A DNA stretch of 64,000 nucleotides from Apostichopus japonicus (taxonomy: Eukaryota; Echinodermata; Holothuroidea; Aspidochirotida; Stichopodidae), in assembly GCF_037975245.1 (NCBI RefSeq), contig NC_092580.1, forward strand, positions 16,752,001-16,816,000, in the 5' to 3' direction. The position numbers and the translations under genes are program-made. The notes below the pieces were generated by a model. It was not told where the DNA came from and ran no database searches. It saw only the letters and a program-made list of their open reading frames with translations. Below are positions 23,726-36,400 of this stretch, in pieces; position 1 is the first letter of the stretch, and each line of letters starts with the position of its first letter.

Positions 23726-24345
23726 AGGACATAATCGTCAGTGCTATCACTAGGTAAGACTTTTAAATTAGATCCCTCGTCAGAGTATATGTATTTCTAA
23801 CACCTCCCCCCTTACACTATGGTTAGGGTTAAGGGCCCTGAAGAAGCCTATTTCCTTTAAGCGGGGTGGGGATCGGGGGTTAGTCGGGGTGAATGTAGAG
23901 GTCAGAAGTGTCTTCAGTGATATCATTGGGTAAGACTAGCTATTAAAGGACATCACTCATCAGAGTATGTATTACTACCCTCACCTCCCCCTCCCCCCCC
24001 CCCACCTCAAAGGACAAAGGTGTCTTCAGTGCGATCCCTAGGTAAGACTATTAAATTAGATCCCTCATCAGAGTATATGTTTACTAACTGCCCCTTACAC
24101 TAGGGTCAGGGGTTCTAGGGTTAGGGGTTCTAGGGTTAGGGGTTCTAGGGTTAGGGGTTCTAGGGTTAGGGGTTCTAGGGTTAGGGGTTCTAGGTTTAGG
24201 GGTTCTAGGGTTAGGAGTTAGGTTACGGGCCCTGAAGAAGCCTATTTCCTTCAAGTGGGGTTGGGGTCGGGGGTAAGTTGGGGGTGGGTGTAGAGCTCAG
24301 AAGTGTCTTCAATGCTATCACTGGGTAAGACTATTAAAGTACAGT
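23726..24345. repeat. tandemly duplicated G-rich unit with TTCTAGGGTTAGGGG repeats
   Basis: Copies of a GTAAGACTATTAAATTAGATC / TCATCAGAGTATATGT block recur near 23750, 23930, 24045 and 24320. They are interleaved with copies of GGGCCCTGAAGAAGCCTATT (23838 and 24227) and a G-rich tract. Between 24105 and 24215 a 15-bp unit, GGGGTTCTAGGGTTA, repeats about seven times. It resembles telomeric sequence but is not the canonical hexamer. Confidence 0.7.
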
Positions 24346-24880
24346 ACATCACAAGATGGCTCAATTTTGGCACTAAAAGATATTTAACCACAACTATTCT
24401 ACCTAAAACTGTCAGAAACCTCTTTGACCAGTGAGGAACTTGTTTTGTAATATCTTGCATAGTAATAACATTATTTACATTCACAATAACATCCAATTGT
24501 ACAGGTATACACAATGTTGCCCCAAGATAACTGAACATATTAGCTTCAACCCAAGATACCATAAATCATCATCACTACTTTTTTTGGATCCTATCCAAAC
24601 AGCACTAGCTTTATCCATGTTAATTTTCAAACCAGATATATTATTGAAGTTTTCCAGAAGCTTGAAAGTTTGTGAAAGGGAATTTTCAGTGCCAGTGATA
24701 TAATAGTTGTGTCATCGGCATATTGTAAAACTTTATATTCCATATCACCTATGATAACACCCGTAATATCCACACAAATATTAACGGCAATGTTTAAAAT
24801 CTGAGAACGCAGAAGAAAAAAATCAGTTGAACAACCATATAGGGCTTGCTCATGTTTTTGGTACAAATGATGCTTTCAAG
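24346..24880 (-). pseudogene. LINE reverse transcriptase fragment with YADD motif
   Basis: The minus strand reads GDMEYKVLQYADDTTIISL (catalytic YADD), then SYLGATLC, PHWSKRFLTVLGRI and KYLLVPKLSHLV. These are consecutive RT landmarks of a LINE, with the adjoining frame shifted. About 235 bp of its downstream end recurs at 23462-23700, roughly 890 bp away, so part of the element was tandemly duplicated together with the G-rich unit. Confidence 0.72.
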
Positions 24881-24904
24881 GTGAAAAAAAACGTGTAACA
24901 CTTT

Positions 24905-25197
24905 AAAAATAACATCTTCAGTTTTCCCTGTTGTTTATTGCGTATGCGTATTGTTCAACAGCCCAGACTAAGGCAATACTTTGAAAGTCAACATCAGTGG
25001 GAAGGTCTAAAATAACACCAATTTTGGTGTTAAAAGCAATAAAAGCAATTGTACACCAACCAGAGTAAAAATACCAACACCAAAGATATTGAATTTAACA
25101 CCCTCTGTGGTGTAAAGAAAACGATTCTCAACTTGGTGTTAATTTAACACCTGCTGTTTTTGGCAAATATGCACTTTACCAGAGTTTTTGCAGTGTA
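24905..25197. mobile_element. probable MITE end (CACTGCAAAAA type)
   Basis: The right end reads AGAGTTTTTGCAGTG, and inside lie inverted repeats of the ACACCAATTTTGGTGTTAA / TTAACACC type at 25013-25160. Short elements of this build are widespread in animal genomes. The left end could not be placed and no target duplication was seen. Confidence 0.4.
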
Positions 25198-25256
25198 TCT
25201 ATATTAACTGAAATCATTGACTTCTGTCTACATGCATATGGTGTTATAACTATTGT

Positions 25257-26347
25257 ACAGTTACCCACATTATTATTTTAGGTCCTTTACTATTTATTTT
25301 ATATGTCAATGACATCTGCCATGTTTCGAAAATTGCTAACATTATTCTATTTGCTGATGATATATATATTTTCTTTGAATCAGATGTAAATGTAAACTCT
25401 TTTCATAATAAAGTTTCTTTGAACTAGATAAATTTAATGACTGGTTTGCTGCCAATAAACTATCGCTCAACATAGACACAACTAATTACATAGTCTTTAA
25501 TACTTCCAGAACATTTAATTGGGATAAAGACGTTATTATGAGAGGCAAAATTTTCAAGCACTACTAAATTCTTAGGGGTCCAGATTGATCACAACCTTTC
25601 CTGGTGTGCTCACATTTCAACAGTCTGCAACAAAGTTGCTACAAATGCAGGGATTTTATCCAAATTAAAACACTTCTTGCCACAACACATTTTAAAGACA
25701 CTTTATCAAACCCTGGTAGTACCATGCACATATTTCTTATTGTTCTATTATTTGGTCTGGCACGTATAAAACTAATCTCAATTCACTTATTATACTACAA
25801 AAGAAGGCAATCCGACAAATATCACGTGCTGCACCTCGTGATCACACCAGCCCTATATTTAAGAATCCTAATTTATTGAAAGTCAATGGTTATATTCAAA
25901 TTAAATATTGCCACCTTCACTTATAAGGCGTGGAATTGACTACTGCCTAATACTTTTCAGAAATACAGTATTAGTAATAGGGATTTACATTTTCACAATA
26001 CAAGATACGCTGATAATGTGCATTATTACACAACGAATACTTCAATAGGAATGTTAAGCTTAAGAAATCGTGCTATAAGAACTTGGAATTCTATAACAGA
26101 AATTAACAAAAATAAAGTATCAAAAAGATCATTTAGAAAATATTTCATGAAAGAAATCATTGCATCTTATTAATTCGAATATCATACTACTATTGATTTT
26201 TTGTGAACTGTAATATTTTCATTTCCTTTTCTTTTCCTTTTTCAGGGAGTCTTCTACTTTATTTGTTAAGCCAATATAGGTTTTTTAGAAGACTTCCTTT
26301 CACAATGTATATATTCACGTGATAAAACAAATAAATCAAATCAAATT
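25257..26347 (+). pseudogene. LINE 3' fragment (CR1/L2-like)
   Basis: The plus strand carries a GPLLFILYVNDI block, FADDIYIF (catalytic FADD codons at 25350-25361), KFLGVQIDHNLSWCAHIS, GILSKLKHFLPQHILKTLYQ, QKKAIRQISRAAPRDHTSP and a C-terminal RNRAIRTWNSITEINKNKVS block ending at a stop near 26172. The 3' untranslated part ends in AAATAAATCAAATCAAATT, a short repetitive tail typical of CR1/L2-type elements. Stops and frameshifts show it is dead and 5'-truncated. The clade is inferred from motif wording and tail only. Confidence 0.72.
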
Positions 26348-26867
26348 ATTAGCAAGCTCTTTCAAATGTTTTGTATTCCTCAGCCAAAACAAAGGAAACG
26401 TAAACTTAATCATTCTAATTGTCGAACTAGATTGATAAACTCTACCCAGTGATAGTAGATAGATAATATCCTTTACTCACATTCAATGCAAAGCAGCCGC
26501 AGTATAGGTTGCATCCATTCCTTTCCTTCCGTTCGTCAAAACTGAATTTCTCGCCCAGAGCGTCGGCCGCGTGCCCTGCCTCATTAATATGGATGCTTTC
26601 TTGTCTTGTCTTTCATCGAAGTCAGTCAACCATATTTACTAAGCTGCTGGAAGCTACACCAATTATTCCCCCCCTCTTTGTGCTGCACAACTGTTTTGTG
26701 GTTAAGAATCTTCATCTGTGGGTCGGTATATTTAGGAATGCATGCACTCCATGGCAGTGCTAGATCAAACAGCTGGATCTTTTCTATTAGCGGCAACATG
26801 AATTTCAGGCAATGAAGGGATAATTGTGTCCGCTTCAGATAGTAATCAGTCCTAAGTTTATAATAAT
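26348..26867. other. no gene recognised
   Basis: Short frames on the plus strand around 26509-26815 have no family resemblance. Confidence 0.4.
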
Positions 26868-28728
26868 CAGGGCGTAGCCAGGATTTTCAAAGTTGTAGGC
26901 ACGACTATCTGAGCGGAGCGCCACCACCGGTTGGCGCGGAGCGTACAAGAAAAGTGACCCCCACATTGCCGGAAAAGGCCCTTCCCGAGTGTTCATTCTG
27001 GTTCCCTGGCCGGATGATAACTTGAGACACCTCATTCAATATCAATTTTAAACCCCAAAACAAACGAGTTAAAATAGTACGTATGCAATACTACATAATG
27101 TATTTAAAATTAGCAAGGCTCATGTACAGAGTAGTCTTACTTTTCAACTTCTGATACTTGTAGATACGCGATACGAAGATAGGCCAGAAATGTCTTTGAT
27201 ACAACTATAGCTAGTAATTGTCTTTGATACAACTGTAACTAGTTAATGTTTAAGTTAACCTAATAAAAGAAGGCGAGAGCTATCCGACAATTGCCATCTG
27301 ATGCAAATATCTTCAGCACAGCATCAACGTCAATTGCAAAATCTCTGTGGATGTCAGTGGCGTAGCCAGGATTTTTCAGTGGGCGGGGGGGGGGGGCGCT
27401 AGGGGCTTGACCGTTTCCTGGGAGGGCGTCTTGTTACTATCTAATAGAAGCGCCACCATGGGTCGGCGCGCAGTGTACCTACATGTTTTAGCTAAAAGGC
27501 CTCCTAGATCGTCGGAAATGACACTTCCTAAGCCTTGTAAGCAGGGGCGTCAATCCGATTTGAAACGTTTGGAAGGGGGGTGGGGGAGGAGACGTAATTG
27601 ATTCGAGTATTCCGGTCGTAAGTTCTATCTCAGCGGAGCGCCACCATCGGTTGGCGCACAGCGTACCAAGAAAATTTCAAATTTCAATATTTGCCAGATC
27701 GCTGGAGATGGCATTTGCCAGGTTGGATAGCAGCCATCTAGTTGCGTGATTTCGGGAGAAAATTACAAATTCGTCACTCAGGAAATCTGCAATAAAGTTC
27801 ATGCAGCCTTAATTTTTGGTGGATTATTTCTGTTATTAGCGATTCCAATTGACACGAACATTAGAATCCAGTGCAAGTTGACAAATGATGCGGCGGAACT
27901 GGAACCTCAGCCCCATTTTGCTATATGTTTCACGATAGAATACCCCTCATTTGTTCAAACCCATGACAACTAACAATCTGTGAATAAATTTACTTCGAAA
28001 TGGGCACATTATATTGCACCAAGTCGGTCAAGGAATGACCCCAGGGCCTCAGATATAGGCCTATAGGAACGATGCCACAAAATGTCCCCTACTATAGGCG
28101 AAGGAAGCTATCCGCCGCGACTGCATGTGCGACTGCGGTCGTAGGGTCGTTCATTAGTGGTCATCATGGAGATTCGAGACCATTCAGACCAATGATATAT
28201 TTTTCGCTTTTTATTCGACACCCAAAATCCCAGTGGGAGGGCGACTGGGGCGACAAGCTTTCACGGGGGCTGTCGCCCCCACGCCCCCTTGGCTACGCCA
28301 CTGGTGGATGTGCATGAGTGCCAAACCGCTGAGTCTCTCTTCATTCATTCATTGTAGAACGCATGTAGTTTTTTATTCTGTGCATTGCGCTGAAAGACCT
28401 TTCAGCAGTTGCCGAAACTATTGGCATGGTTAATCATGGTTAGTCTTAACTAGATGTAAAAAACTGACAAGATCGGATCCTAGTCTTTTTCGGCGGGTAA
28501 CGAATGAAACGGCACGCGATAGAAATGACAGCCTAGATGACAGAAGAATAGGTCACCTAATTTAGCCATATTCTTGCTACTTTCATTTCAATAGTTTTTC
28601 CTTTCTAGACTCTTAAACTCGTCCAGCAAGCTTATGGAATTGAATTATGGGTGTTTTAAAAAAAAGATAACTTGGCCAAAAAAATTGTAGGCCCGGGCCT
28701 ACAGTGCTACATACTGGCTACGCCCCTG
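26868..28728. mobile_element. hAT-like element containing a second one
   Basis: The left end CAGGGCGTAGCCAG and the right end TGGCTACGCCCCTG (28715-28728) are inverted repeats with one 1-bp gap. Flanking octamers ataataat (26860-26867) and ataataca (28729-28736) agree at 6 of 8. It carries the family hairpin at 26918-26937 and is interrupted by the element at 27355-28303. No transposase is seen. Its right end lies inside the first copy of the 392-bp tandem duplication. Confidence 0.65.
27355..28303. mobile_element. intact hAT-like non-autonomous element, 949 bp
   Basis: The ends CAGTGGCGTAGCCA and TGGCTACGCCACTG are perfect 14-bp inverted repeats. They are flanked by a perfect 8-bp target duplication, gtggatgt, at 27347-27354 and 28304-28311. 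The 8-bp duplication and CA...TG ends fit the hAT superfamily. Hairpin modules are at 27450-27469 and 27638-27657. No transposase-sized frame exists. Confidence 0.9.
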
Positions 28729-29393
28729 ATAATACATTTTAGGTGGAATTTGTTCTAAAAAGTCCCGATTTCAATAAAAGGCCGAATGAAAAAGCGATAT
28801 TTACTGATGAAACCCGAAATTTGGCATGAAAGTCAAAACGCCTAAATTAGTTCAACACTTCTAAGAAAATGTGGCCATAATTAGTGTAAAATGTCAACAA
28901 ATAGCTAATATGAATAATTGAAGACTAACAGTCGACGTTCTGATAAAACGTCTCAAATTCCAAATTTCGAAATAAATCGTCCAAATTTTGAGGAAGCCCA
29001 AATCTTAAACTCGTCCAGCAAGCTTATGGAATTGAATTATGGGTGTTTTAAAAAAAAAGATAACTTGGCCAAAAAAATTGTAGGCCCGGGCATACAGTGC
29101 TACATACTGGCTACGCCCCTGATAATACATTTTAGGTGGAATTTGTTCTAAAAAGTCCCGATTTCAATAAAAGGCCGAATGAAAAAGCGATATTTACTGA
29201 TGAAACCCGAAATTTGGCATGAAAGTCAAAACGCCTAAAGTTCAACACTTCTAAGAAAATGTGGCCATAATTAGTGTAAAATGTCAACAAATAGCTAATA
29301 TGAATAATTGAAGACTAACAGTCGACGTTCTGATAAAACGTCTCAAATTCCAAATTTCGAAATAAATCGTCCAAATTTTGAGGAAGCCCAAAT
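28611..29393. repeat. 392-bp tandem duplication
   Basis: The segment starting TCTTAAACTCGTCCAGCAAG at 28611 recurs at 29003 and runs to about 29393 with only a handful of substitutions and one 4-bp deletion (CTAAATTAG versus CTAAAG). Both copies include the TGGCTACGCCCCTG end of the hAT-like element, so duplication came after insertion. Confidence 0.9.
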
Positions 29394-30702
29394 TTCCGAA
29401 CAAAATGTCAGCTGAAGTTGGCGTTTTACGATTAAGTGGGGAGCTCTGGGGGGGGGGGTGATCAAATTCCGATATAAGATATACCACGGTACTAATTTCG
29501 CAAATAAAGCGGCAATGTTCATAAAGTATTCGAACTTTTCAGATAAAACAGTATTTCGACAAGTAGTAAATGCAGAATTTTAAGTTAATTGATTTATGTA
29601 AATATTTGTGTGTGTTTTTTTTCCCGACAGTTTTCATAACTAGATACAAAGTGATATAGATTCACATTAATTTATTCCCCATTAAAGTAAGTAGGTCAGA
29701 AAATAAAGGGTAAAAATTAGGGACAAATGTTGAAATTTCGGTGACCGAACAACTCCCCCTGGACAATTACCCCCTGACATTACACCAAGACAACTCCCCC
29801 CTGGACGAGTACCCCCCCCCCGGACAATTCCCACCCTGACAATTGCCCCCCGGACAATTGCCTCCGGACTATTTTCCTACGGACAAACCCCCCTCCTCGG
29901 AAATTTCCACTTAGACCCCTCCCCCAGGACGGCGATCATTACATTTCATCACATTTTTTACCCCCCCCCCCCTGTGGAAATTTCTTCACATGTCCCTGAC
30001 CATCAATCACAAGTCGATCAAAAGTTTAAAAAGTTACATTTTGGTAGGGATTAGGATGTGGTGTATATGACTTAATATCACCTGAAAAATTTGTCCGCTT
30101 CGCGAACGTTTACAGCGTCTTTATCAGTGGCCATATGCGTGCATCCACATGTGTAACTAGAATATTCAGCGTTTATGCTGTGTTAGTTTTTGCGCAATTT
30201 GAATGCATGATAGATGGCTAGACCACTAGCTAGGTTGATAAATAATATCGTACATACGCACAGTTTTTTTTTTTTTGGGGGGGGGGGGGGGGTAATTAGC
30301 GTTATAAATCGTCCTAATTGGGTGCTCCCGATTGACAATTATCGTGGTACGAGGGCTCACGCCAATAATCTTCCACCCGGTGACTGATCATTGTACGTAC
30401 AGAAGTTCCAGTGGGTGTTTCCCATCCATATTGCAAACGTAACAAATCTGAGTGACCAAAAATTGCCAGTTTTCATTTTTAAAAAGCTTTGGTTCCCAAA
30501 CTCTGCGGACTAACTTCGTTTCATCGGATGTATTGCTTGCACTTGGTTGACGGATAATAAATAGTAAATATAGGCCTACTCTTTATCGTTTCTTTCACCA
30601 TTCACCTGAAGTCGGTTTTATAGAAAGCCTATTCATAATAAGTACTAGTTCTGCGAGAACTGTATGCTTTAGCGAGTAGGCATAGCGTAGTATAGTAAAG
30701 GC
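29394..30702. other. no gene; C-rich degenerate repeats and homopolymers
   Basis: From 29745 to 29990 there are diverged copies of a GGACAATTACCCCCT-type unit, mostly 14-18 bp apart, followed by long C runs. A T11-G17 homopolymer junction lies near 30265-30292. Such long G/C homopolymers are common beside the hAT-like ends here. Confidence 0.55.
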
Positions 30703-31277
30703 TTCATAATTGACGCACCCCCGTAATTGACGCATCTTCAATTATTACTAGCAACGATACAGCAGGCCACCTATACTTTTTGCAGTCAAGTAGGATTACA
30801 TATTTCATGAGTTTGAATCCATTTCAGCTATTTGCTGACCAAATTGTGGTATTTTTAAGCTTTTAACACCCTCCCCCAGTTTTGCACTTTTTTTTGGGCA
30901 TTTGGAATCTTACACCCTAAAAATAACCAACATTAGCTCAATATGATAACACTTCTCTCTGGGACCTGACCTGTCTGAGCTTAGAGGCTCAGAGCATAGC
31001 AAACAGCATCTAAAGTCAATGGATGTATACTAAGGCCTACACTACAGTTAGCTTATCGACGGATGTGTCAATTTAGGGGTATGAAAGAACTTGACACGGC
31101 AGACATTTTGTGGTCAAATCCTGCTCAATTGTATGGTGCATAAGCACAGAACCTTAAATATTTTGAGATCATAACATTTCCGAGGAACTACACATATGAA
31201 AAACACAAACAGTTGAGTGATATGGATTTTTCCTTGATAGACATCGTTGATCAAATCCTTAAGTGCGTCAATTATGA
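30703..31277. mobile_element. inverted-repeat element, TTCATAATTGACGCAC ends
   Basis: The left end TTCATAATTGACGCAC (30703-30718) is matched inverted by GTGCGTCAATTATGA (31263-31277). Further partial copies, TAATTGACGCATC near 30724 and GTGTCAATTTA near 31065, lie inside. No transposase and no convincing target duplication were seen. The superfamily is unknown. Confidence 0.5.
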
Positions 31278-33094
31278 GCCCACCATGCTACTACTACGAG
31301 TAGTAGTGCCGTAGTATATATTTAACACGTAATATGCAGGTTGTGGACTAACGTTAATTAGGGTAAATTAATTGCCAAGTACTCTGTGCACCCATAGAAG
31401 GGTTACCTTTTAACTGTTATAGAATGAGATCGCAGGGCAAAAGCCTACAACTTTGGGGGGAATGGAAATGAGATCGCAGGGCAAAAGCCTACAACTTTAG
31501 GGGGAATGGGAGAATGTCCCTACTAGTACTACCATTCCAACCAAAAGAAAAATGGCTTACTACTTTTCATTCAATTCAGTTTATTTTCAATTTATTTTCT
31601 CATATGTCATAACGCTCTAGTTTTAACAAAGAATTAAATAATATTACATATGATGAACACCAGCAAAAACAGTACTGTTATTGACAAACTCACGGCATGC
31701 ACAAAAGTCATAAGGCTATACAACAAGTTCATTTGCTTACACAAATAGCAGCTAGATGTATGTGCCTCCCTCCTACCCCTTCCCCTGCCCGACCATCCCC
31801 CCCCCGAAAAAAATAAAAAAGGATCAAAATCTGTCTTTGCACATCTATTGTTAACATACTATTAAAACAGCTGAAATGATTACTTCGGTCAAATGCCAAA
31901 TTGCTTGGCATCACAGTACCATTGGCTAAAACAATTTTGTTACATTGACTACAGGTGAGACATTATGAATTTCAAAGGTTTAGTTAGATGTAGGCTTAAT
32001 GCTACTGTAGTAAATGGTAACAAATATAGAAAACAGCTGCCTTGATAAGTGTAAACCTAATGTACAGTAGGTCTATTATTGATACATAAAAATATATGCA
32101 ATTCCTGGAGATATGAAGAGCTGGTATGTGGGTGATTGTGACCTTTTGAGGGATTCAAACAGAGCATAAAACATACTGTGGATTTCTAGATTTCATGAGC
32201 AGCAATGATGTATGTCCTATTATTAATTGTTTTGGTACTTCTAAAAACAATCTTCATAGCAACCAAACATGACATAAATTTTACATGGATACCTTTCCTT
32301 TTAAAATGCAACCTTTATGTCTTATCATGCAATGACGAGTTTCTTCTTTCTACAGGACAATGTACTGTATCAACTTTTGGCCAATGACCTAACAGAAGAG
32401 AAGATTGATGACCATAAAATGCACTTTACTACTTGGCTTGGAAGATTAAATAGTATATTCTAAGGTAAAGATTGTTCCCCCTAAAGTATGTATGCAACAA
32501 ATCAAACTGCAACGTTAATAACTGATAGGATTTACTCATTTAATAGTTATTAATGGGCTTTCCTCATTGTAGACAAAAAATTTGAAAAAATATATAAAAT
32601 GAAGAATACAGCTTACATTGATGACTAGTTTACACAATGTATTGGAAAATAAAGTACTAATGGTCATTTTTGACTTCATGTTTTAGTTAAAAAATATAAA
32701 CAATAAGGACCAAAACTTAAGGAGTTTGATGCCTACAATAGACTTGTTAATGTTCATGTTCAATCTATGGTCACATCCTAAAGTCTCATCCCAGAAAATA
32801 TCCAATAAGAAGTTGTGAGTTGTATATAGTGTAATGCCTTATTTGACAGCTTGAAGTCCTCAGTTTTGTGAACTTACAACTTAGTATCCCCGGAGACCCT
32901 GCTGCAATAATAAAATGCTCTGATAATAGGCTGTCGCTAAAGGACTTTCTTAACTCATTTTTCTTTTGTTCCGATGGGGTTTAATTTAAATTCTGTTCTT
33001 TATTTGATGAGTTTACATGGCAAAAAGTAAATCTACTTGTCAATGGAGCGATGATCCGTAGCCTGCTTGGGTTTCCATTGTTTTCATTTTGCAG
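31278..33094. other. intergenic/upstream region of the rabenosyn-5 gene
   Basis: No gene recognised. A 45-bp direct duplication lies at about 31424-31512 (GAGATCGCAGGGCAAAAGCC twice). CTACTACTACGAGTAGTAG near 31290 is a short palindrome. Any non-coding first exon and promoter of the downstream gene probably lie here but no signal could be assigned. Confidence 0.4.
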
Positions 33095-33103
33095 GCTTAA
33101 AAC

Positions 33104-33422
33104 ATGTCCAGTCTCCTCGGTAAGGCTGAAGATGCTTCAGTCCAAGAGGGTTTTCTTTGTCCAGTCTGTCTGCAAAGTTGTTCCTCCATAATCCAACTAC
33201 AGAATCATGTGGAAACTGCACACGATAGACGTGTTCTTCGAAGTCAAGTGAAACAACTGTTTGGAAAAGCAAAGAAATTTATCAAAATTGGAGCTGACAG
33301 TGACAGATTTGATGTGAGCTTTCATTCCAGCCAAGAGAATTTGCAGACATCTTCTTTAACAGCTGAAGTAAAGGATTCCATCCTCGGCTCTGATCCGTTC
33401 TTGTGGGAAAATCATGATATTG
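33104..33422 (+). CDS. RBSN: RBSN coding exon 1
   Basis: The acceptor TTTTGCAG ends at 33094, and ATG follows after 9 bases. It encodes residues 1-106 including the C2H2 finger FLCPVCLQSC...HVETAHD and the DPFLWENHDIG block. The donor is GTACTG, phase 1. Confidence 0.85.
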
Positions 33423-36400
33423 GTACTGTATATTATATACCCTGATTTGCATGGTGCAGTATGAGAGGGGACTTATAAAGTTTGAACGGGACTAAAACTT
33501 GTATGGTTTTCTTTTTTCTTATTTTTTGGAATTAATAAAATGTTTGCTTACAGAATTTTTGGATCCGAAGGGAAATCAGTATTGTGTATGATACAACAGA
33601 TATCATTAAGACGACAGAATGCTGATCAGCAATATTTCTAACTTAAAACATTTATGTCATTCTGCAGGTCAGGAGACTAGCCACTGGGAGTATTTTCTCA
33701 CCCAACGTAGCCAGAGGATTGATAAGGTTGTTGTGGAGACAAATAAAATCTTGTTGCGTCTAGATAAACTAGTAAATAAGGGACCTCCATGGTCAGACCA
33801 GAATAAACGTAAAGGTAACAATCTCATCAGCGTATTCAAAGAATTTCTTTTCATACTCTATAGGTTTGTGGAGTAATTGCCCACATACAGAAGCCAAATG
33901 CAGATCGTTGATATATGTTGTACAGAATGTTATCATTATTTATTTATATTATTAGTATAAAAGTAAAATATTTGTATGAAATTATCTTGAAAAAATAATT
34001 TTAACCCTTAGGCTGCTTTCCAATATATTAATTATTTTCATGTACTCCGTGGAGTTTTACATGAAGTTGACTGCTGTAATTTTGTACTTCTCATGTCTTC
34101 ACAGTATATGAGAAAGAGATTGTACCATGGGAGGGTGACAGCTCTGTCAAATTCTGTCGATATTGTTCAGACCGGTTCTCCCTGACAACAAGGAAACATC
34201 ACTGTAGACTTTGTGGCAGGATTCTCTGTAACAAATGCTCTTACTATATGACACACAAGTTCTGCAGTAAGTCACAATAAAAGATATTCTTCCATTGCAG
34301 CACTAACTTTAAAAGCCCATAACTATCAATTGCTCATATATATTTGAGGTCAGAGGTCACCTACGGTCAACTTGTGCACCCTTGTGCCCCCATCTGAACT
34401 TTTCCCCACAGTAAGACATGCAGTTGTCTATTCCCCCTACCTCATCCTCATGTCTGATAGGGGGTGAATTCACAATGCATTACATAATTCCTTTCATAAT
34501 TCCTTACATAATGCACTTCCAGTAGTGTTTAGCATTCTAACATCTGGGTGTAGTAGTGATGATCCAAGCTTTTATCGAAATCTAAGCTATTTTCTGTCAG
34601 ATCCACCATTTCATTTATCACTCATTGTACTCAATATTGCACTGTCCCATTGTACCAACTCCACAAACACCTGGCATGTGATTGTCTGATTGACTGTTCA
34701 AGCATTATCCCTTTGTTATAATCTTTTTAATGTGTTGCACATTTTGAACAAATAATACTATCAATGAAAATGTGATACATTAGAAGTAACAAAATCAGGA
34801 CTATAAACTGGCCCAAAAGCATATGAATATTCTAATATAGCCACAAAGCTTTGAAAACATACAGCAAACCTGTCAGAATGCCCATGGGCGGCGATCCGTA
34901 CTTCCGAGTGGGGGGGATATGACCTTGTTGACTATCTAAGCGTAGCGCCACCATGAGTTGGCGCGAAGCGTACAAGAAAATTTTGGGATTTACAAACCCC
35001 CTAGATGGTCGGAAACGGCACTTCCCGACGTTTCCAAGCGGCATATAACCCAACTTTAAAATAGGGATATCATGTCCGAAATATCTCATAATCAGGATCC
35101 AAAATACTTTTTTTTAAATTTCGGGTGTTATTTTGGGAAAATTGCCCAATCAATCTTGTTTCAGGCGCTACGTTAGAATGTTCGAGAGCTCTTTTATATT
35201 ATTCGATGAAGAAAATGGCCTCATGCAGGCTATTATAGGCCTATACACATGCAATACACAATTACATGTAGTTACATTCCTAGGTACCGATTGCTAGGGC
35301 ATCCAGGTGAAACGTGTACTAAGCATTACCCTGGTAACATGAGATTCTCAGCTGTCCGAGGGAACATGTAGGCCTAAGTGTGTAGGCCTACTATAGGGCC
35401 TATATGAATACTATGAGGGTGCATATATGTACTATATCAATACCGTGGGCGCAATAATACATTTTGCTGTTATAGGGCCAGTGAAGCCTACAGTCAACTA
35501 TTCTTGCTTTATAAAGACGGTTTATTTGAAAAGATCGCACTGCGTTTATGGTAGGCGAGAAATGAAGCTAAAAAAGAGCCGTACATTCACGATGTTGCAT
35601 AAATGTAGGCATGAAAATATTCTTATCCCTGGCATTTGGTGGGGGGATATGGTGTATTACATCCCCTCCACCCATTTTCATGGGGGGGATATATCCCCCC
35701 CTTCCCCCCCAGGATCGCCGCCCATGAGAATGCCCCTTTGACTACTTTCTAATATATATTTGTATGGTATTCAGTCTACTATGTGTATTAAACTGAGCAA
35801 GGCATTCTTCACTGAAGTTTGGTTTGATCAAGTGAGTGCTAAACTGCCAAAAAATATGCAAAATCTGTAGACAAATGTGAATCACTTTTGACCCTATCAT
35901 ATTGCCTATGTGCATGATAATGGTATTGATAGTTTTTTTAGCATGATTCTGTTCATAAGCCTTTATAATGACATAAACTGAACAAGACAGTCTTCACTGA
36001 ATTTTGGTGCCATCAAGGGATCCTTCTGTTTGCTTCACTTACTTTGCTTTCACTTTTACTAAGTTTCAATACAATGATATATTTAGATTTTTTGAATAGA
36101 TTTTTTAATGATCTGTATGATATTGACACCATTTCTAACTTTGACAGGAAAGGACTGTTTAATATAATAGACTAACAGCTTCTTAAAAAAGTGACAACTT
36201 TTTTCTATATTAAAAATGGTAGAGCCTTAATTGCAAAATAAGGAAGTTTGAAACTTTTTCCTTTCATTAGACCTATTTTTTGACTTCATCCTCTGCCCCT
36301 GTGTGTAATCCCTAGAGTAGCTTTGCCTTCGGATACATTCTACTGTTAGTTTCCAAGTATGTAATACTGCTGTAGCAAGTAGAAATTTGTGTAGTTTTCA

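Noticed and set aside
24105-24215. Canonical interstitial telomere
   Set aside because: The unit is 15 bp (GGGGTTCTAGGGTTA), not TTAGGG. It was kept only as a telomere-like repeat.
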